Assembly (NCBI GenBank): GCA_003242275.1
Contig: QGUX01000018.1
Span: 1 to 20,915 of the forward strand
Direction: 5' to 3'
DNA: 20,915 nucleotides
DNA from: Pseudomonadota bacterium
GTDB lineage: Bacteria > Pseudomonadota > Gammaproteobacteria > Steroidobacterales > Steroidobacteraceae
Below, piece after piece: positions 17,057 to 20,915 of the stretch. Within the stretch, counting starts at the first letter, position 1, and every line of letters begins with the position of its first letter. The position numbers and the translations under genes were made by a program. The notes beneath the pieces are model-generated. The model was not told the DNA's origin and ran no database searches. It saw only the letters and a list, made by a program, of their open reading frames with translations.

Positions 17057-17748
17057 GCCGCGGGCTCCCGCGCGGAGAAGCGATAGCCGGTGCCACGCAC
17101 GGTCTGGACCAGGTGCGACTTCGACACCGCCTCGAGCGCCATGCGCAGGCGGCGGATGTGCACGTCCACCGTGCGTTCCTCGACGTACACGTTGCCGCCC
17201 CAGACCCTGTCCAGCAACTGGGCGCGCGTGTACACGCGCTCGGGATTGAGCATGAAGAACTCGAGCATGCGGTATTCGGTGGGACCGAGCACCACCTCGG
17301 TGCCACCAGCCAGGACCCGGTGCGAGGCACGATCCAGGACCAGGCCGCCGATCCTCACCTGCTCCTCCACCGCCGGCCCGCCGGCGCGCCGCAGCACCGC
17401 GTTGATGCGCGAGAGCAGCTCGCGCGGCGAGAAAGGCTTGGTGACGTAATCGTCGGCGCCGCCGTCCAGGCCCGCGACCTTGTCGCACTCGGCCGCGCGC
17501 GCGGTAAGCATGATCACCGGAAGGTCGCGGGTGGCGGATTCGCGCTTGAGCAGGCGGGTGAGTTCCAGCCCGCTCATGTCCGGGAGCATCCAGTCCACCA
17601 GCACCAGCTCGGGCCGGCGGTCGGCGATGCGCACCCGCGCGCTGTGGCAGTCCGAGGCCTCGGCCACGTCGAAGCCCGCGCGCCTGAGCGCGAAGGCGAT
17701 CATTTCACGGATCGGCTGCTCATCCTCGACGATCAGAATCTGGCGCAC
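17053..17748 (-). CDS. phoB: Phosphate regulon response regulator PhoB
   Basis: PhoB is the DNA-binding response regulator that activates phosphate-starvation genes. The 231-residue product has a receiver domain with acidic pocket Glu8-Asp9-Glu10, phospho-acceptor Asp52 (LVDWMLPD), Thr82 and Lys104 (TKPF). A winged-helix OmpR/PhoB domain follows from about 130, with the recognition region [19 protein letters not shown]. Length and both domains match E. coli PhoB (229). The start is a GTG at 17748 with AGGA about 6 bases upstream. It overlaps phoR by 4 bases. The three-unit Pho box just upstream predicts autoregulation. Confidence 0.97.
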   Translation of the reverse strand: MRQILIVEDEQPIREMIAFALRRAGFDVAEASDCHSARVRIADRRPELVLVDWMLPDMSGLELTRLLKRESATRDLPVIMLTARAAECDKVAGLDGGADDYVTKPFSPRELLSRINAVLRRAGGPAVEEQVRIGGLVLDRASHRVLAGGTEVVLGPTEYRMLEFFMLNPERVYTRAQLLDRVWGGNVYVEERTVDVHIRRLRMALEAVSKSHLVQTVRGTGYRFSAREPAA

Positions 17749-17784
17749 GGTGGTCCTGCCCTTCGGATGTCACGCCGCCATTCC

Positions 17785-17813
17785 ATGACAGGTCCGTTAC
17801 GAACATCTTACAG
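17785..17813 (-). promoter_or_regulatory. Three-unit Pho box upstream of phoB
   Basis: On the minus strand, three 7-base units occur with exact 11-base period: CTGTAAG (17807-17813), TCGTAAC (17796-17802) and CTGTCAT (17785-17791), each separated by 4 bases. The last unit equals the E. coli Pho-box half site. It ends 36 bases before the phoB GTG. A good -10 is not obvious: TGGAAT, 10 bases after the second unit, is the best candidate and would overlap the third unit. The site lies in the 76-base tsaB-phoB gap. Confidence 0.78.
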
Positions 17814-17824
17814 CCGGGCGGAAT

Positions 17825-18520
17825 TCAGGGTTTCCGCGGCACATGGGCCACCTGGTCGCGCAGGTAGACCGGCTGGGCGAGCGTGGCATCCAGCCAGGGC
17901 GCGCCGGCGGCCAGGTCGGCCGCGGCCAGGGCGGCCACGTCGGCGGCATGCGGCTCGGCTTCTGCCAGGACGCACTGCGGGGGCAGGCCCAGTGCGGTGG
18001 CGATCGACGGATACGCGCTGAATCCCCGGCCCGCGCCGGCCACGATGCCTGCGGGCACGGCGGCCAGCATGGTCCCGGGCGGGCTGACGGCCTCATCGGC
18101 ATCGGCCAGCGCCGGCGCGAACACGCCCCAGTACACCTCCCCCATGCGCGCATCCATGCAGGCCAGGAGGGATCCCTGCAGCGGCGCCTCGCCACGGTCG
18201 GCGAGCACGCGGCGGACCTGCGCAGCCAGCGCGCGCAGCGAGGACACCGGCCGCACCGGCAGGTTCGCACCGGCGGCCAGGCCCTGCGTCACCGCCGCGG
18301 CCACGCGCAGCCCGGTGAAGGAGCCCGGCCCGCGCCCAAAGGCGATGCCATCGAGCCCGCGCAGCGTCACGCCGCCCTCGGCCAGCAGCTCATCCACCAT
18401 GGGCAGGAGCAGCTTCGCGTGGTCGCGCGCGGTCGGCACGCCGCGCACCAGCAGCCTGTCACCGAGCAGCAGCGCCGCCGAGCACTGGGCGCTGGCGGTG
18501 TCGAGGGCAAGCAGCTTCAT
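17825..18520 (-). CDS. tsaB: tRNA threonylcarbamoyladenosine biosynthesis protein TsaB
   Basis: TsaB is an inactive paralogue of TsaD that scaffolds the TsaB-TsaD-TsaE complex, which makes the t6A37 modification on ANN-decoding tRNAs. The 231-residue product has the ASKHA-type N-terminus MKLLALDTASAQCSAAL, the ARDHAKLLLPMVDELL helix and the diagnostic GRGPGSFTGLRVA motif near residues 62-74. A C-terminal lobe includes LLACMDARMGEVYWG. It lies 33 bases after the YoaA-type helicase on the same strand, the same neighbour pair as in E. coli, which supports the assignment. A GGAG lies close to the ATG at 18520. Confidence 0.95.
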   Translation of the reverse strand: MKLLALDTASAQCSAALLLGDRLLVRGVPTARDHAKLLLPMVDELLAEGGVTLRGLDGIAFGRGPGSFTGLRVAAAVTQGLAAGANLPVRPVSSLRALAAQVRRVLADRGEAPLQGSLLACMDARMGEVYWGVFAPALADADEAVSPPGTMLAAVPAGIVAGAGRGFSAYPSIATALGLPPQCVLAEAEPHAADVAALAAADLAAGAPWLDATLAQPVYLRDQVAHVPRKP

Positions 18521-18553
18521 CGCTCCAGGGGCTCCCGTGCAAAGGGCTTCATG

Positions 18554-20494
18554 CTACGTGCCCGCGGAGGTACCGGCCAGCATGGCGCGCACTTCGGCGA
18601 GGTCGCGGGTACGCCGCATAGGCGGCAGCGCGGCCAGCAGCTGCCTGCCGTAGCCGCGTCCGGTGATGCGCGGATCGAGGATGGCCACCACGCCGCTGTC
18701 GCGTTCGCTCCGGATCAGCCGTCCCACGCCCTGCTTCAGCGCAATGGCTGCCTCGGGCACCTGGAAATCGTTGAAGGGATTGCCGCCTTGCTGGCGTACG
18801 TGCTGCACGCGGGCACGCAGCACCGGATCCTCCGGCGAGGCAAAAGGCAGGCGGTCGATGGCCACCAGGCGCAGCGCGCGGCCGGGCACGTCCACGCCCT
18901 CCCAGAAGCTGGCCGTGCCGAGCAGCACGGCGTTGCCGTGCTCGCGGAACTCCCGCAGCAGCTGCTCGCGCGGCGCCTCGCCCTGCACCAGCAACTTCAT
19001 GCGCGCAGCACTGCCGCTGCCCCAGCGCCCGCGCAGGCGCTGCCCGGCCTGCTGCAGGGCGCGATGGCTGGTGAACAGCAGGAAGGCTCCGCCGCCGGAC
19101 AGCTCGGCCAGCATCGCCGCCATGTCCAGTGCCGCGATGCCATGCTCCGGCGTGGACGGATCGGGCAGTCCCTGCGGCAGGAACAGCAGCGCCTGGCGCT
19201 CGTAGTCGAAGGGGCTGTCGATGGCCAGCGTGTCGCAGCGACCGGCCACTCCCATGCGCTCCAGGAAATGCGAGAAGTCGCCGGCCACGGCCAGCGTGGC
19301 CGAGGTGAACACCCACGCGGCCGGGCGGCTGTCCATGATGGAGCGCAACCTGGGCCCGATGTCGAAGGGAAGCACCTGCGCAAGGAAGCCGCGCGCACCG
19401 GGCTGCAGCAGCCGCGCACCTGCGGACGGCGGTGAATCCAGCACCGCGTCCAGCTCCCCTGCCAGCGAACCGGCACGGATGGCCCCCTGCAGCAGCGCAT
19501 CGCCGCCTTCCAGCCCGCGCAGCGCATCCCCCAGGTCGCACAGCGCGGTGACCAGCGCGCGCGCGGCGCCGTCGAAATCGGCGAGATCATCACCCCAGGC
19601 GCGACGCTGCCCGGCCGGCGCCGCAGCCAGCGCACTGCGCACGGCTTCCTGCAACGCACGCCGCAGCGATTCCAGCCCGGGATCCAGGCGAGCAGGGTCG
19701 AAGCCCGACTCCACCAGCAGCGCCGGCACGTCGGCGATGAGCTCATCCACCTTGCGCGAGCTGAACTGGGTACCGAAGAACTGCGCCGCCAGCTCGGGCA
19801 GCTGGTGCGCCTCGTCGAGGATGAGCGCATCGGCCGTGGGCAGGATGTCGCCGAATCCTTCCTCCTTCAGCGCCAGGTCCGACAGCAGCAGGTGGTGGTT
19901 CACCACCACCACGTCGGCCTCGGCAGCGCGGCGACGGGCGGCGAACACATGGCATTGCGAGAACTGCGCGCAGCGCCCGGCGGTGCAGCTCTCGCGCGTG
20001 GAGGTGATGGCCGCGCGCAGGGGATGCCCGTCGGGAAGATCGGGCAGCCCGGCGAGGTCGCCGTCGCGCGTGACCTCGGCCCAGCGCGCCACAGCGGCAG
20101 CCAGGTCACGCGCGTGGCCCGCCAGCGGCAGGTCGCGCGGCATGCGCAGCCAGCGCTCGCGGCAGAGGTAGTTGGCGCGCCCCTTCAGCAGCGCCACCGT
20201 GGCCGGCCGGCCCAGCGCCCTGCCGAGCAGCGGCAGGTCGCGGTGGAAGAGCTGGTCCTGCAGCGTGCGCGTGCCGGTGGAGACGATCACCTTCAGCCCC
20301 GACAGCAGCGCCGGGATCAGGTAGGCGAAGGTCTTGCCGGTGCCCGTGCCGGCCTCGGCGACCAGCCAGCCGCGCGTGGCCAGCGCATCGGCGACAGCGC
20401 GCGCCATGGCCCGTTGCGAGGGGCGCGGACGAAAGCCCGGAAGGGCCCGTGCCAGCGGCCCGTCGCCGGAAAATATCTCTTCAAGATCAAACAC
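18554..20494 (-). CDS. yoaA: ATP-dependent DNA helicase, DinG/YoaA family (Fe-S)
   Basis: This is a superfamily 2 5'-3' DNA helicase of the XPD-like iron-sulfur group, implicated in DNA repair in E. coli. From a GTG at 20494 the product has 646 residues and aligns with YoaA. Visible are PGFRPRPSQRAM (Q-like motif), Walker A EAGTGTGKT (residues 47-55), an Fe-S cluster set Cys111, Cys170, Cys175 and Cys181, and a DEAH box at 227-230 (LDEAHQLPELAAQFF). Motifs FTSATL, ATLA-type and SFWEGVDVPG follow, with QGVGRLIRSERD (motif VI) in the C-terminal half. The frame stays open to a TTG at 20578, but the added residues do not match the family; neither start has a strong ribosome-binding site. Adjacency to tsaB mirrors E. 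coli yoaA-tsaB. Plain dinG naming is possible. Confidence 0.92.
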   Translation of the reverse strand: MFDLEEIFSGDGPLARALPGFRPRPSQRAMARAVADALATRGWLVAEAGTGTGKTFAYLIPALLSGLKVIVSTGTRTLQDQLFHRDLPLLGRALGRPATVALLKGRANYLCRERWLRMPRDLPLAGHARDLAAAVARWAEVTRDGDLAGLPDLPDGHPLRAAITSTRESCTAGRCAQFSQCHVFAARRRAAEADVVVVNHHLLLSDLALKEEGFGDILPTADALILDEAHQLPELAAQFFGTQFSSRKVDELIADVPALLVESGFDPARLDPGLESLRRALQEAVRSALAAAPAGQRRAWGDDLADFDGAARALVTALCDLGDALRGLEGGDALLQGAIRAGSLAGELDAVLDSPPSAGARLLQPGARGFLAQVLPFDIGPRLRSIMDSRPAAWVFTSATLAVAGDFSHFLERMGVAGRCDTLAIDSPFDYERQALLFLPQGLPDPSTPEHGIAALDMAAMLAELSGGGAFLLFTSHRALQQAGQRLRGRWGSGSAARMKLLVQGEAPREQLLREFREHGNAVLLGTASFWEGVDVPGRALRLVAIDRLPFASPEDPVLRARVQHVRQQGGNPFNDFQVPEAAIALKQGVGRLIRSERDSGVVAILDPRITGRGYGRQLLAALPPMRRTRDLAEVRAMLAGTSAGT

Positions 20495-20584
20495 CTGGAC
20501 GAACCGTTGAAAGTGGGGATCAAGTCCTGTCGAGAGCGCGTTCCACCGATCGCTGGCTAGGCAACCGCCTGCGGCCAATGGCGC

Positions 20585-20632
20585 TATACTTGTTGATTCT
20601 CATCCATTTGTTTGTCTCGCAAGGTAACCCAA
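20585..20632 (+). promoter_or_regulatory. Candidate leader and -10 element of pckG
   Basis: This is the most AT-rich part of the divergent helicase-pckG gap. TATACT at 20585-20590 resembles a sigma70 -10 element, but no acceptable -35 hexamer lies 16-18 bases upstream, so an activator or another sigma factor may be needed. AAGG at 20621-20624 is the ribosome-binding site, 8 bases before the ATG. Confidence 0.35.
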
Positions 20633-20915
20633 ATGGCGACCGCACCCAGCGCATTCAAACCCCTGCCAGAAATCTCACCCGAGGTAGCCGACTGGGTGTC
20701 CGAGGTGGCGAGGCTGACCACGCCGGACCGGATCCACTGGTTCGACGGCAGCCCCGCCGAGGTCGCCCGCCTGCGCAACGAGCTGCTGGCGAAGAAGGAA
20801 CTGCTGCCGCTCAACGAGAAGACCTTCCCGGACTGCTACCTGGCGCGCTCCCATCCCTCCGACGTAGCGCGCGTGGAGCACCTGACCTTCATCTGCACCA
20901 GCAACAAGGACGACG
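20633..20915 (+). CDS. pckG: Phosphoenolpyruvate carboxykinase (GTP), N-terminal part
   Basis: This CDS is cut by the window edge: 94 complete codons are visible. GTP-dependent PEPCK converts oxaloacetate to PEP in gluconeogenesis. The visible residues match the family N-terminus: a helix ending in LTTPDRIHWFDGS (residues 28-40), a spaced LLPLNEKTFPDCYLAR segment, and the diagnostic PSDVARVEHLTFIC run followed by a Lys-Asp-Asp like the family's KEDAGPTNNW lead-in. The GTP type is unrelated in sequence to the ATP type (PckA) used by enteric bacteria. The catalytic P-loop and metal ligands lie beyond the edge. The ATG at 20633 has AAGG 8 bases upstream. The gene is divergent from the YoaA-type helicase. 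Confidence 0.92.
   Translation, partial: MATAPSAFKPLPEISPEVADWVSEVARLTTPDRIHWFDGSPAEVARLRNELLAKKELLPLNEKTFPDCYLARSHPSDVARVEHLTFICTSNKDD

Noticed and set aside
17843..19435. A 530-codon plus-strand frame opposite tsaB and the helicase
   Set aside because: It crosses two recognised genes on the other strand and has shadow-like composition.
20495..20578. Upstream extension of the YoaA-type helicase to TTG 20578
   Set aside because: The extra 28 residues do not match the family, whose members start shortly before the PGFxPR motif. The GTG at 20494 fits better, though neither start has a strong ribosome-binding site.
1..20915. Search for CRISPR arrays, insertion sequences, tRNA or rRNA genes, phage genes or defence islands
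   Set aside because: No regularly spaced repeats, transposase-like proteins, terminal inverted repeats or structural RNA signatures were seen. All long frames are explained by core metabolic, translational or regulatory genes.

Overview
This window looks like an ordinary chromosomal core region of a high-GC gammaproteobacterium. The evidence is the gene order (pyrH-tsf-rpsB divergent from map-glnD, then dap genes; tsaB next to a YoaA-type helicase) and the protein sequences. A GTP-type PEP carboxykinase and a dapC between glnD and dapD fit lineages around the Xanthomonadales, Steroidobacter or Wenzhouxiangella better than enterics. That placement is inference. I see no mobile element, CRISPR array, tRNA/rRNA gene, prophage or toxin-antitoxin module, and no convincing novel defence or biosynthetic system.

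Layout. (1) Positions 1-2692, minus strand: rpsB (S2), tsf (EF-Ts) and pyrH (UMP kinase), read from a strong-looking promoter and structured leader at about 2700-2855. An intrinsic terminator lies between tsf and pyrH. (2) Positions 2894-8455, plus strand: map, glnD, dapC and dapD in a tight run, covering N-terminal Met removal, PII-based nitrogen control and two consecutive lysine/DAP steps. (3) Positions 8555-13143, minus strand: pstS-pstC-pstA-pstB, the high-affinity phosphate ABC transporter, behind a Pho-box-like promoter at 13194-13236. (4) Positions 13324-14457, plus strand: dapE, the DAP step that follows DapC. (5) Positions 14473-17748, minus strand: phoB-phoR-phoU-dsbB, overlapping or nearly abutting, behind a three-unit Pho box at 17785-17813. 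(6) Positions 17825-20494, minus strand: a YoaA/DinG-family Fe-S helicase and tsaB (tRNA t6A synthesis). (7) From 20633 to the right edge, plus strand: the 5' end of pckG.

Two functional themes interleave. The succinyl-DAP branch of lysine and peptidoglycan synthesis (dapD, dapC, dapE) is split by the phosphate-uptake operon. The phosphate sensor-regulator genes (phoB, phoR, phoU) sit on the far side of dapE. Both Pho operons carry their own PhoB-binding-like repeats, which suggests phosphate-starvation autoregulation.

Coding density is very high. The longest gaps are about 200 bases (2693-2893), 180 bases (13144-13323) and 138 bases (20495-20632). All three are divergent promoter regions, and no gene-free stretch exceeds 300 bases. 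The most useful points for a second look are regulatory or architectural: the long S2 tail that closes the usual rpsB-tsf gap, the terminator almost touching pyrH, the two Pho boxes, the phoR/phoU out-of-frame overlap, and U-less GC palindromes at both convergent junctions.
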